From Pseudomonas sp. R4-35-07 (GTDB lineage: Bacteria; Pseudomonadota; Gammaproteobacteria; Pseudomonadales; Pseudomonadaceae): 64,000 nucleotides of DNA. Shown here in pieces: positions 27,020 through 35,467 of the stretch. The notes below the pieces were generated by a model. The model was given only the letters and a program-made list of their open reading frames with translations. It was not told the DNA's origin and did no database searches. A program made the translations under genes and the position numbers. The stretch covers positions 3,348,001-3,412,000 of the forward strand of contig NZ_CP027732.1 of assembly GCF_003852235.1 (NCBI RefSeq). The letters are read 5' to 3'. How positions within the stretch are numbered: position 1 is the first letter of the stretch; each line of letters begins with the position of its first letter.

Positions 27020-27697
27020 ATGACCTTTTCAATCGTGGGTCGCTGCGCGGAGACCGGCCAGCTGGGCATCGCCATCAGCTCCTCGAGCATCGCCGTGGGC
27101 GCGCGTTGCCCATGGCTGCGGCCGGGTGTAGGTGCGGTCGCCACCCAGAACATCACGCTGCCGGCCCTTGGCCCGGAAGTGCTCGACTGCCTGGAGCAAG
27201 GCCTCACGCCGGCGGATGCCGTCGACACAGCCCTGACGCGCAACGGCTACAGCCAATACCGCCAGCTGACCGCAATCGATCACCTGGGCCGCAGCGTGCA
27301 TTTCAGCGGCAGCGAAACCCTGGGCACCCACAATGCCGTGTCGGGCGAGCAATGCGTGGCGGCGGGGAATATGCTCGCCGACCGAGGGGTGATCGAGGCG
27401 ATGGTCAGCGCCTTCGAACACGGCGAAGGCCAGTTGGCGGACCGCTTGCTCGCGGCAATGCATGCCGCCATCGGCGCCGGTGGCGAAGCCGGCCCGGTGC
27501 ATTCGGCCGCGCTGGTGGTGGTGGGTGAGCTGACCTGGCCGATCATCAACCTGCGCGTGGACTGGGCCGATGAAGCCCCCATCAGTCAATTGCAAACACT
27601 GTGGGACGCCTACCGTCCGCAAGTGCAGGACTACATCGACCGCGCCCTCGCCCCGGATCGCTCCCCAGGCTATGGCGTGGCCGGAGACGAGCGATGA
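27020..27697 (+). CDS. DUF1028 Ntn-hydrolase-like protein
   Basis: This 225-residue DUF1028 protein has the family start TFSIVGRCAETGQLGIAISSSS, with the ARCPWLRPGVGAVATQ segment following. The fold resembles Ntn amidohydrolases, so an amide-hydrolysing role is plausible but unproven. It is preceded by AAGGAGACTAGCC and overlaps the deacylase start by four bases (ATGA), so the pair is translationally coupled. Its neighbours suggest it handles an N-acyl or cyclic-amide intermediate. Confidence 0.85.
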   Translation: MTFSIVGRCAETGQLGIAISSSSIAVGARCPWLRPGVGAVATQNITLPALGPEVLDCLEQGLTPADAVDTALTRNGYSQYRQLTAIDHLGRSVHFSGSETLGTHNAVSGEQCVAAGNMLADRGVIEAMVSAFEHGEGQLADRLLAAMHAAIGAGGEAGPVHSAALVVVGELTWPIINLRVDWADEAPISQLQTLWDAYRPQVQDYIDRALAPDRSPGYGVAGDER

Positions 27698-28839
27698 GCC
27701 GCAGCCGCGAGTTGCTGCAGACGCTGGTGGGGTTCGATACCACCAGCCGCGAGTCCAACCTGCAGTTGATCGAGTTCGTGCGCGACTACCTGGAGGGGTT
27801 CGGCGTCGCCAGCGAGCTGATCTACAACGCGTCGCGCAGCAAGGCTAACCTGTTCGCCAGCATCGGCCCGGTGGAATTACCCGGCATCGTGTTGTCGGGG
27901 CATACCGATGTGGTGCCGGTGGATGGGCAGCCCTGGACGCTGCCGCCGTTTCAACTGACCGAGCGTGACGGCAAGCTGTACGGGCGTGGCACCGCCGATA
28001 TGAAAGGCTATATCGCCTGCGTGCTGGCGCTGGTGCCGGAGTTGGTCGAGGCGCGGTTGCGCCTGCCGGTACACATCGCCCTGTCGTATGACGAAGAAGT
28101 CGGCTGCCTCGGGGTACGCTCGCTGCTCGACGTGTTGGCGCAACGTCCGGTGAAGCCGATGCTGTGCATTATTGGCGAGCCGACCGAGCTCAAACCGGTG
28201 CTCGGCCATAGGGGCAAGCTGGCGATGCGCTGCGATGTGCATGGCGAGGCCTGTCATTCGGCGTATGCACCGTCCGGGGTGAATGCGATCGAGCATGCCG
28301 CCGAGTTGATCGGCGAACTGGGGCGCATTGGCCAACGCTTGCGTGCGCACCAGGACCCTCGCTTCGATCCGCCGTTCAGCACCGTGCAAACCGGCGTGAT
28401 CAGCGGCGGCAAGGCACTGAATATCGTGCCCGCCGACTGCCGGTTTGATTTCGAAGTACGCGCCCTGCCCTCGACGGATCCCGGTGAAGTGGCGCACGAA
28501 CTGCACACCTACGCCATGCAGCAGGTACTGCCGCGCATGCAGGCCGTGAGCAAGCAGAGCTCGATTCGGTTCACCGCGTTGTCCGCCTACCCGGGTTTGG
28601 TCACCGATGAGCACAGCCAGGCCGCGCAATTGATTGCGTCGTTTTGCGGCTCCAGTGCGTTTGGCACCGTGGCGTTTGGCACTGAGGGTGGGCTGTTTGA
28701 TGCGGTGGGCATACCCACCGTGGTGTGCGGGCCAGGCAGCATGGACCAGGGGCACAAGCCGGATGAGTTTGTGAGCGTGGAACAGCTGGCAGGGTGTGAT
28801 GCCCTGTTACAGCGGATGCTGGACTCGCTACGCATCTGA
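27694..28839 (+). CDS. ArgE/DapE-family M20 deacylase
   Basis: This 381-residue metallopeptidase-type deacylase resembles acetylornithine deacetylase ArgE. Metal ligands and catalytic residues are seen in SGHTDVVP (His, Asp), GTADMKG (bridging Asp), YDEEVGCLG (catalytic Glu pair), IIGEPTE and GHKPDEFV (His). A dimerisation lid with HGEACHSAYAP is present. The context in a catabolic run rather than with arginine genes suggests it cleaves an N-acyl product of the pathway. It starts within the DUF1028 stop. Confidence 0.87.
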   Translation: MSRSRELLQTLVGFDTTSRESNLQLIEFVRDYLEGFGVASELIYNASRSKANLFASIGPVELPGIVLSGHTDVVPVDGQPWTLPPFQLTERDGKLYGRGTADMKGYIACVLALVPELVEARLRLPVHIALSYDEEVGCLGVRSLLDVLAQRPVKPMLCIIGEPTELKPVLGHRGKLAMRCDVHGEACHSAYAPSGVNAIEHAAELIGELGRIGQRLRAHQDPRFDPPFSTVQTGVISGGKALNIVPADCRFDFEVRALPSTDPGEVAHELHTYAMQQVLPRMQAVSKQSSIRFTALSAYPGLVTDEHSQAAQLIASFCGSSAFGTVAFGTEGGLFDAVGIPTVVCGPGSMDQGHKPDEFVSVEQLAGCDALLQRMLDSLRI

Positions 28840-28855
28840 AATACACCACAAATCA

Positions 28856-28949
28856 AATGTGGGAGGGGGCTTGCCCCCGATAGCGGTGTATCAGCCAATA
28901 CATGAGCTGGCTGATACACCGCTATCGGGAGCAAGCCCCCTCCCACATT
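28856..28949. repeat. REP doublet between deacylase and LysR genes
   Basis: AATGTGGGAGGGGGCTTGCC and its inverted copy enclose a nearly perfect long palindrome around AGCCAATACATGAGCTGGCT. It lies between convergent genes, where its hairpin could terminate or protect both transcripts. Confidence 0.9.
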
Positions 28950-28960
28950 GGGCTCTGTGT

Positions 28961-29872
28961 TTACCCGAGCAATCGCGCCAGCTCTTCGCGGCAGTAATCA
29001 ACGAACAGTTGCACCGGCTTGGTCAGCGGGGCGCGCTTGAGCCACACCGCCGACAACCCCGAGCCAGTGACGGTTTCCGCCAGCGGAATACACACCACCT
29101 TCTGCCCATCATAGGTGTACTCGCTGAACGGCTTGGTCACCAGGATCGAAAATCCGAACCCGCGCCCCACCATGCCCCGCACCATCTCGATCGACGGCGA
29201 GCTGAACACGATATTCGGCGTCAACCCACGCTCATCAAAGATGCTCACGAAGTAAGTCCGGCTCGGCAGCACATCCAGCAGAATCATTGGCTCCAGCACC
29301 AGGTCGACCAACGACACCCTGGCCTGCCGCGCAAAACGGTGATCGGCCGGCAACAGCGCGTAGGGCTGCTGCGGCGGCATCAAGGGCATGGTCTCGATGG
29401 CGCCGCCCAGGTCGTGCTCGAACAGCATCGCCACATCAATGGTGCCCGCCGTCAACGCTTGCACCAGCTCCTGCTGCTCGCCATCGCGAATGCGGATTTC
29501 CACCCCCGGCCAGCGCGTCTTGAACCCGGCGATCAGGCGCGGCAGGTACAGCGGCGCCACGGTTTCAAAGCAGCCGATATCGATTTGCCCGGCCACCACA
29601 TCATTGTCGGCCAAGGCGTTCTGTTCGAACTCATGAGCCACCCGCAGCAGCTCCAGCGCCTTGCGGTAGAAGCGCGCACCGCTGGGCGTCAGCGACACAC
29701 CCTGGGCGTGATGGCGGATAAACAGCTGCACACCAAAACTGTCTTCCAACTGCTTGATGGCGGTGGACACCGACGGCTGAGCGATATACAGCTTGCGCGA
29801 CGCCTCGGCGACGCTGCCGCATTCGGCGGTGGTGACGAAATACCTGAGTTGGCGCAGGTTGTAGGCAGCCAT
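28961..29872 (-). CDS. LysR-family transcriptional regulator
   Basis: This 303-residue LysR regulator has an N-terminal winged helix (NLRQLRYFVTTAECGSVAEASRKL and QPSVSTAIKQLEDSFGVQLF) and a periplasmic-binding-protein-like effector domain. The ATG at 29872 has GGAGG upstream; a longer frame from 29956 is rejected. It is divergent from the NCS1 permease and faces the catabolic run from the other side, so it probably controls permease expression and perhaps the operon. Confidence 0.9.
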   Translation of the reverse strand: MAAYNLRQLRYFVTTAECGSVAEASRKLYIAQPSVSTAIKQLEDSFGVQLFIRHHAQGVSLTPSGARFYRKALELLRVAHEFEQNALADNDVVAGQIDIGCFETVAPLYLPRLIAGFKTRWPGVEIRIRDGEQQELVQALTAGTIDVAMLFEHDLGGAIETMPLMPPQQPYALLPADHRFARQARVSLVDLVLEPMILLDVLPSRTYFVSIFDERGLTPNIVFSSPSIEMVRGMVGRGFGFSILVTKPFSEYTYDGQKVVCIPLAETVTGSGLSAVWLKRAPLTKPVQLFVDYCREELARLLG

Positions 29873-30122
29873 CGGGGCCTCCGAAAACAGGGGTTTTTGC
29901 CCCAAAAACGTGCAAGAAAAACCGGCTTTTTTCAACGATTCAAGCCCATGCAACATACCGGAGCAAAAACCGCCGCGAGATACTTTTTTTAAGGTCTATA
30001 GCAACAAACTTACTAATTTACCTCCCCCTGCCCATTGCAGATGATCACTCCAACAACAAAGCGCCGCCATTGCTGCGCACAGCGAAGTACGTCCACGTAC
30101 TCACCTTGCCTTGGAGCTCCTC
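29873..30122. promoter_or_regulatory. Divergent control region between LysR gene and permease
   Basis: About 250 bp separate the two genes. AT-rich sequence around 29985-30020 (TTTTTTTAAGGTCTATAG and onward) is the likely promoter and LysR-binding area. I could not fix a specific T-N11-A operator by eye, and no ORF is credible here. Confidence 0.35.
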
Positions 30123-31538
30123 ATGGTTACCACTGCAACATCCTCCGCCCCGCTTATCGAAAAACACACGATTGGATACGTGCCCCCGGAAGATCGCCAT
30201 GGAAAGGTAAGAGACCTGTTCACCCTGTGGTTCGGCGGCAACATCGCGCCGCTGCCGATCGTCACCGGCGCATTGGGGGTGCAGTTGTTCCACCTCAACC
30301 TGGTATGGGGCATCGTCGCCATCCTGGTCGGCCATCTGGTCGGCGGTGTGTTGATGGCGCTGCACTCGGCCCAGGGCCCGCAAATGGGCATTCCGCAAAT
30401 GATCCAGAGCCGTGCCCAGTTCGGCTCCCTCGGCGCGCTGCTGGTGGTGGTGATTGCCGGCGTGATGTACATCGGCTTCTTCGCCTCCAACATCGTGCTG
30501 GCCGGCAAATCCCTGCATGGCGTGGTCGATGCGGTGCCGGTGCCCGTCGGCATCGTGATCGGCGCCATTGGTTCGGGCATCATCGGCATCATCGGCTATC
30601 GCTTCATCCATGTGCTCAACCGCATCGGTACCTGGGTACTCGGCGCCGGCATCGTGCTGGGCTTCAGCTACATCTTCACCCACGTGCAGACCACGGATTT
30701 CCTGACCCGCGGCAGCTTCAACATTTCCGGTTGGCTGGCCACCGTTTCCCTCGCCGCGCTGTGGCAGATCGCCTTTGCGCCGTACGTTTCGGATTATTCC
30801 CGCTACCTGCCGGCCGATGTACCCGTCGCGTCCACCTTCTGGACCACCTACCTGGGCTCCGCGCTGGGGTCGAGCCTGGCCTTCATCTTCGGCGCCGTCG
30901 CCGTGCTCGCCACCCCCGTGGGCATGGACACCATGGACGCCGTCAAGCTCGCCACCGGCGCCATCGGCCCGCTGATGCTGGTGCTGTTCCTGCTCAGCGT
31001 GATCAGCCACAACGCCCTCAACCTGTACGGCGCGGTGCTGTCGATCATCACCCTGGTGCAGACCTTCGCCTACCGCTGGATCCCTACGGCGAAAAGCCGC
31101 GCGGTAATCTCGGTGGTGGTGCTGGCCGCCTGCGCGATTGCGGCGGTATTCGCCTCCAAGGACTTCATCGGCCACTTCGTCGACATGGTGCTGGTGCTGC
31201 TGGTGGTACTTGTGCCGTGGACGGCGATCAACCTGATCGACTTCTACGCGATCCACAAAGGCCAATATGACATCGCCTCGATCTTTCGCGTGGATGGCGG
31301 GATCTACGGTAAGTACAACCCACAAGCGCTGCTGGCGTATGCGGTGGGGATCGCGGTGCAGATTCCGTTCATGAATACGCCGCTGTACGTCGGGCCGATT
31401 TCCGAACACATCAACGGCGCGGATTTGTCCTGGGTGGTGGGATTGGTGGTGACGTCGCCGTTGTACTTCTGGTTGGCGAGTCGGGACAGTGCGTATAAGC
31501 GCCGGATGGAGGGGGGCAAGTTGGCGGCGGGAGTCTGA
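30123..31538 (+). CDS. NCS1-family cytosine/purine/allantoin-type permease
   Basis: This 471-residue protein with about 12 transmembrane helices is typical of nucleobase:cation symporter 1. The segments LFTLWFGGNIAPLPIVTGAL and PYVSDYSRYLP are signature regions of the CodB-like branch. It imports a nucleobase, vitamin or related N-heterocycle into the cytoplasm. The ATG at 30123 follows GGAG; a TTG at 30111 is less likely. Placement beside the LysR and monooxygenase-RidA-DUF1028-ArgE run suggests it feeds that pathway. Confidence 0.9.
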   Translation: MVTTATSSAPLIEKHTIGYVPPEDRHGKVRDLFTLWFGGNIAPLPIVTGALGVQLFHLNLVWGIVAILVGHLVGGVLMALHSAQGPQMGIPQMIQSRAQFGSLGALLVVVIAGVMYIGFFASNIVLAGKSLHGVVDAVPVPVGIVIGAIGSGIIGIIGYRFIHVLNRIGTWVLGAGIVLGFSYIFTHVQTTDFLTRGSFNISGWLATVSLAALWQIAFAPYVSDYSRYLPADVPVASTFWTTYLGSALGSSLAFIFGAVAVLATPVGMDTMDAVKLATGAIGPLMLVLFLLSVISHNALNLYGAVLSIITLVQTFAYRWIPTAKSRAVISVVVLAACAIAAVFASKDFIGHFVDMVLVLLVVLVPWTAINLIDFYAIHKGQYDIASIFRVDGGIYGKYNPQALLAYAVGIAVQIPFMNTPLYVGPISEHINGADLSWVVGLVVTSPLYFWLASRDSAYKRRMEGGKLAAGV

Positions 31539-31674
31539 TACAAACGCTCGGTTGCGCCTGTGCGAAGGTCACCTTCTAGTTCGTCCCGTCGCTGGCTTTG
31601 GTCGGCGATGGGGTTTCGCAAGGTTCAAGCCTAACGATTGGTCGTGTCGATTCGGTCAAAACCGCGCAGATTTT

Positions 31675-31776
31675 TTGTAGGAGCGAGCTTGCTCGCGAAA
31701 GACTCATAGGCGCCGCGTTCATTCAGAAAGCACGCGTTATCGTTGACCTTTTTCGCGAGCAAGCTCGCTCCTACAA
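31675..31776. repeat. REP doublet (GTAGGAGCGAGCTTGCTCGCG type)
   Basis: The doublet is near-identical in arms and spacing to the one at 12160-12261. It lies in a 320-bp gap downstream of the permease; the rest of that gap shows no gene. Confidence 0.9.
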
Positions 31777-31858
31777 AAGGCGACGGATGACCTTCCGGTG
31801 CCATCAGCCCAATGTTTCTTTAAGATGCCCCTTTCACTGAATATCCCTGGAAACACCC

Positions 31859-32047
31859 ATGCCCGCCCTCACCTTTCGCAACGCCCTGCCCACCGACGCT
31901 CCCCGCGCACTGGGCAAGCAAAGCATTCACTTGATGTGCAAGGATCAGCATGTGCCGTTGTACACCCACCTGGGCTACACCTATGTGCAGCCTTCGCCCT
32001 CGGAGCACGGTGGCATGGCGTGGGATGAGACGGTGCAGACGCTTTAG
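31859..32047 (+). pseudogene. Internally deleted GNAT acetyltransferase remnant
   Basis: This 62-residue frame joins what looks like the first 16-17 residues of a GNAT protein (MPALTFRNALPTDAPR) to its last 45 or so (GKQSIHLMCKDQHVPLYTHLGY and onward). From memory of the family (about 160 residues), the acetyl-CoA-binding core is missing. The join is in frame and near AL at residues 17-18. It keeps a start codon, so a short peptide might still be made, but enzyme function is unlikely. Confidence 0.65.
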
Positions 32048-32121
32048 CCTCTATTTTTCGAGCCACGCCATTAGAAAAAACCCAACGAACACTCGTCGAC
32101 TCGCGTTCGACCCAAGGAAGG

Positions 32122-33294
32122 ATGCTCACCGTGCTCAATGCAACCCCCCTGACCTTTCAACAAACCTTGAAGAAAAATCTCAAACGAGTAGCAACCTATT
32201 GGGCACCACTGAGCGTCGTTTTCGCTGGCTTCGGCACGCTGCTGGGGTTTTATACGTTGTCGACCTACGCCACTTCGATAGGCCGCCCGGATCTGATGGC
32301 CGCCGCGCTCGAGGCCAAATCTGCGCTGATCCCGTGGCTCGCCGCGGTGATGGGAATGCTGAGTGTTTACCTGCTGATTCTATTGTCGACCACTGTGCTG
32401 TTCGGGCTGACGGTTTCGTTGTTCAACGACATTCCGTCCCAGCAGCACAAACTGACTGGCGTGCTTCTTGTACCCATACTGGTCGGAATCGTTGGGCTGC
32501 TCTGGCAAAACTTTAAAGGCCCCGACTTGGACGATTGGGGCAAACTTATCTGGATGCTTATCTGGCTTGCCGGGTCACTGCTTGTGCTGCTGCTGATTCC
32601 GACGTTCAGGGTGGCCGTGGACACGTGCGCCACTATGGCGAGCCTTCGCAACCCTCGCAGTTGGTCGCTACGGTACTGGTTCATGCTGATGGTTGCATTG
32701 CTGCTGGTCGCAACCGTGATCGGCGCAGTGTTTCCGGCCAGCCTGATCCTGCAAGCCTACACGGGAGAAGACACACCCGAGGCCCTGAGCCGCCTGATGA
32801 TTATCTCGATGTTCGCCGCCACCGTCGCGCTGCTGCCCGTCGTGGTGTTCTACGTCAGCAAGGCGGATTTATTCAAACGCCTCAGCCTTGGCTTGTTAAT
32901 AATGCTCGTGTCCGCAGGCGTGGTCATCGCTATTTCGCCCGGCAGCCCCGCTGCGATCGTTTATTCGGCGGCATTGATGATGGAGGCCCGGACCTCGGTA
33001 GAGGCCCGGTACATGCTGACGAAGGATTATGCGACAGAAGATTTCGACACGACTATCTGGGGCAACGTGGAAACCGTGCGCGGCAAGCCCGAGGTATCAG
33101 CGTTCCCCCTGTTTTCCTTCGGTGACGTACTGTTGTTATGCCCCACGAGCCTGGTCAAGACGAGCCGCAAGGAGTGGCCGCAACACTCGGCCTATTGCGT
33201 GCTCACACAAGCCAGCAGCGCCATACGCCGGCCTAAAAAGTCAGACCCGGCGGCTGCGCCCACACCAGGCGTCGACGGCTCAACTGATCACTAG
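32122..33294 (+). CDS. Polytopic membrane protein of unknown function
   Basis: This 390-residue protein has about seven or eight hydrophobic helices between residues 25 and 300, followed by a soluble C-terminal region of about 100 residues that ends in a Pro/Ala-rich tail. No signature motif is recognised. AAGGAAGG immediately precedes the ATG, which is close; a GTG at 32131 would have better spacing and is a plausible alternative start. It is convergent with the TPM-domain gene, with 26 bp between the stops. Confidence 0.7.
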   Translation: MLTVLNATPLTFQQTLKKNLKRVATYWAPLSVVFAGFGTLLGFYTLSTYATSIGRPDLMAAALEAKSALIPWLAAVMGMLSVYLLILLSTTVLFGLTVSLFNDIPSQQHKLTGVLLVPILVGIVGLLWQNFKGPDLDDWGKLIWMLIWLAGSLLVLLLIPTFRVAVDTCATMASLRNPRSWSLRYWFMLMVALLLVATVIGAVFPASLILQAYTGEDTPEALSRLMIISMFAATVALLPVVVFYVSKADLFKRLSLGLLIMLVSAGVVIAISPGSPAAIVYSAALMMEARTSVEARYMLTKDYATEDFDTTIWGNVETVRGKPEVSAFPLFSFGDVLLLCPTSLVKTSRKEWPQHSAYCVLTQASSAIRRPKKSDPAAAPTPGVDGSTDH

Positions 33295-33320
33295 GCGCAG
33301 TGCCGGGCTGGCGGCGTAGG

Positions 33321-34520
33321 CTACCAACTCCCCGACGCCCCACCGCCGCCACTGGAACCTCCACCACCGGACGAGCTACTACTGGAATTGGAACTGGAAC
33401 TGCTGGAACTCGACCCCGACCCACCGCCAGACCCCGATCCCTCGCCGACCTTGCCGAAAATAATCAGCGCCACGAACGACGCAATAGGAAACGCCAGCAG
33501 CCAACCGTCGCGACCGTCATCCAGCATCCACCCGGCCACCCCATAGACGGCGACCGCTGCCAGCAGCCGCACGACAAATCCTGTGCGGCGGGTCCTCCAG
33601 GTGTGCCTCATGATCATCAACAGCAGCAGATACAACCCCAGCACCACCAGCACAGCCAGCGGCCACGCCAGCCAATGGATAAAACTGACGTCCACATACC
33701 GATCCGCCACCCCCAACGCGGCGCTGTAGACCAGCAGCCCGACCACGCCGTAAAACAGCGGCCGTAGCTGCCACAACGCGCCGAAGGTGGCGCCGCCAAT
33801 CAACAGGGTCAGCGGTATCACAAACAGAAACATCGGCCATTCTCGACCACCGCCCAGCAGCGCCAGCAATAACGTGCCCGCCACGGCGATGACCAAGGCC
33901 TTGCGCCAATGCACCTTGCCGGCGGCGAGCAGCACCCCAACGAGGCCGCCCAGGACAAACGCCGCCAGTACCGCGATGATTTGTGGATTGATCCCAGGCC
34001 CGGCCACTTTGGGCAGGTCGCCGCCGTCCACCAGCACGGTCAGGGCGTCCACACCCTGTTGAACGCCGCCGGCAAAGTCGCCCTGGCGAAATGCCGGGGT
34101 GATGCGCTCTTCGATGATGCGATGGGCCAGCAGGTCGGTGACCGTACCTTCCAGGCCATAGCCCACTTCAATGCGCACCGTACGGTCCTCCTTGGCCACC
34201 ACCAGCAGGATGCCGTCGTCGACATCCTTGCGCCCCAGCTTCCAGGCGCGGAACAGTTGGTTGGCGTAGTCTTCGATGCCGGTGTCGCCGGTGCTGGGCA
34301 CCAGCAATACGGCAACCTGTGCGCCTTTGCGCTGCTCAAGGTCGGCCAGTTGCTGCTTGAGGCGCAGGACGCTGCCCGCGTCGAGGGTATTGGTCAGGTC
34401 TATGACCCGTTGATCGAGCGCAACGCCAATGGGCGATGTGTCGGCTTGGGCGGTCATCAACAAACTGGCAAACATCAGCACCAGCACACTCATGACGGAT
34501 TGCCGCAGAATCAGCATCAT
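33321..34520 (-). CDS. TPM-domain (YgcG-like) membrane protein with Ser/Gly tail
   Basis: This 399-residue exported protein has a signal peptide (about 1-26) and an N-terminal TPM/Psb32-like domain (about 30-165; VIDLTNTLDAG, GIEDYANQLFRAWKLG, DDGILLVVAKEDRTVRIEVGYGLEG). Several transmembrane helices follow (about 175-340), then a low-complexity Ser/Gly tail ending GGASGSW, common in YgcG-type proteins. The function is not established; membrane or envelope quality control is sometimes proposed. The first of two tandem ATGs (34520) has AGG upstream. Confidence 0.85.
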   Translation of the reverse strand: MMLILRQSVMSVLVLMFASLLMTAQADTSPIGVALDQRVIDLTNTLDAGSVLRLKQQLADLEQRKGAQVAVLLVPSTGDTGIEDYANQLFRAWKLGRKDVDDGILLVVAKEDRTVRIEVGYGLEGTVTDLLAHRIIEERITPAFRQGDFAGGVQQGVDALTVLVDGGDLPKVAGPGINPQIIAVLAAFVLGGLVGVLLAAGKVHWRKALVIAVAGTLLLALLGGGREWPMFLFVIPLTLLIGGATFGALWQLRPLFYGVVGLLVYSAALGVADRYVDVSFIHWLAWPLAVLVVLGLYLLLLMIMRHTWRTRRTGFVVRLLAAVAVYGVAGWMLDDGRDGWLLAFPIASFVALIIFGKVGEGSGSGGGSGSSSSSSSSNSSSSSSGGGGSSGGGGASGSW

Positions 34521-34651
34521 CTATTGTTACCTGAAGTCTCTTCCTGAAGGCGCCGACTTTACCTTATCTACGCGCAAACGCGTGACCCAGGCCCTGCGAC
34601 TCTCTAAACTGCCGCCACGCTGTATAGCAACAAGCCATCTACGAGAACGCC

Positions 34652-35467
34652 ATGGATCTACGTCACCGCAACAACGTCAATGTGATGGGCCGCGGCGCTG
34701 CGACCCTGGTGTTTTCCCACGGCTTCGGCTGCAACCAGGCGATGTGGAATTACCTGGCACCGCATTTTCTCGAACGCTTTCGCGTAGTGCTGTACGACTT
34801 GGTCGGCGCCGGCCTGTCGGACCTTGGCGCCTTCGACAAAGCCAAGTACAGCACGTTGGAAGGTTACGCCCGCGACCTCGACGAGTTGATCGACGCCTAT
34901 GCCGAAGGCCCGGTGATTCTGGTGGGGCACTCGGTCAGCGCCATGATCGGCACCCTCGCTGACCGTCTCGCGCCGGGGCGGGTCGTGGCGCACGTGATGA
35001 TTGGCCCATCGCCGCGCTATATCGACGCCGAGGGTTATGTCGGCGGTTTCAAGCGCGACGACATTGAAGACCTGCTCGACACCCTCGACAGCAACTACCT
35101 CGGCTGGTCCAGCAGCATGGCCCCGGTGATCATGGGTGCCCCTGGGCAACCCGAGCTGAGCACCACACTGACCGAGAGTTTCTGCCGCACCGAACCCGAC
35201 ATCGCCAAGCAATTTGCCCGGGTGACCTTTCTCTCGGACAACCGCAACGACGTATCCGGCCTGACCACGCCCGTGTTGATCCTGCAGTCGAGCGACGACT
35301 TGATCGCCCCGGTGGCCGTCGGCGAATACCTGCATGCCGTGCTGCCCAACAGCACCTATCACCTGCTGGACAACATCGGCCATTGCCCGCACATGAGTGC
35401 GCCCCAGGCCTGCGCGGCGGCGATGGATGAGTTCCTGGTGCCGTGGGCCACCGTCAGTGCCGGCTGA
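34652..35467 (+). CDS. RsbQ/KAI2-like alpha/beta hydrolase
   Basis: This 271-residue cytoplasmic hydrolase closely matches the RsbQ/KAI2/D14 group in layout: FSHGFGCNQAMWNYLAP, VLYDLVGAGLSDL, the nucleophile elbow GHSVSAMIG, IGPSPRYID, Asp in SSDDLIAP and His in IGHCPHMS. In Bacillus, RsbQ supplies the signal for the PAS-phosphatase RsbP; plant relatives perceive butenolides. Here it overlaps the start of a PAS histidine kinase gene, an arrangement analogous to rsbQ-rsbP. The ligand or substrate is unknown. Confidence 0.88.
   Translation: MDLRHRNNVNVMGRGAATLVFSHGFGCNQAMWNYLAPHFLERFRVVLYDLVGAGLSDLGAFDKAKYSTLEGYARDLDELIDAYAEGPVILVGHSVSAMIGTLADRLAPGRVVAHVMIGPSPRYIDAEGYVGGFKRDDIEDLLDTLDSNYLGWSSSMAPVIMGAPGQPELSTTLTESFCRTEPDIAKQFARVTFLSDNRNDVSGLTTPVLILQSSDDLIAPVAVGEYLHAVLPNSTYHLLDNIGHCPHMSAPQACAAAMDEFLVPWATVSAG

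Noticed and set aside
30045..31409. A 454-codon minus-strand frame opposite the NCS1 permease
   Set aside because: It is a His/Asp-rich shadow of a membrane protein gene, with no ribosome site or family features.
31540..31858. Possible small gene between the permease and the GNAT remnant
   Set aside because: The open frames there read through the REP doublet and have no ribosome site or conserved sequence.
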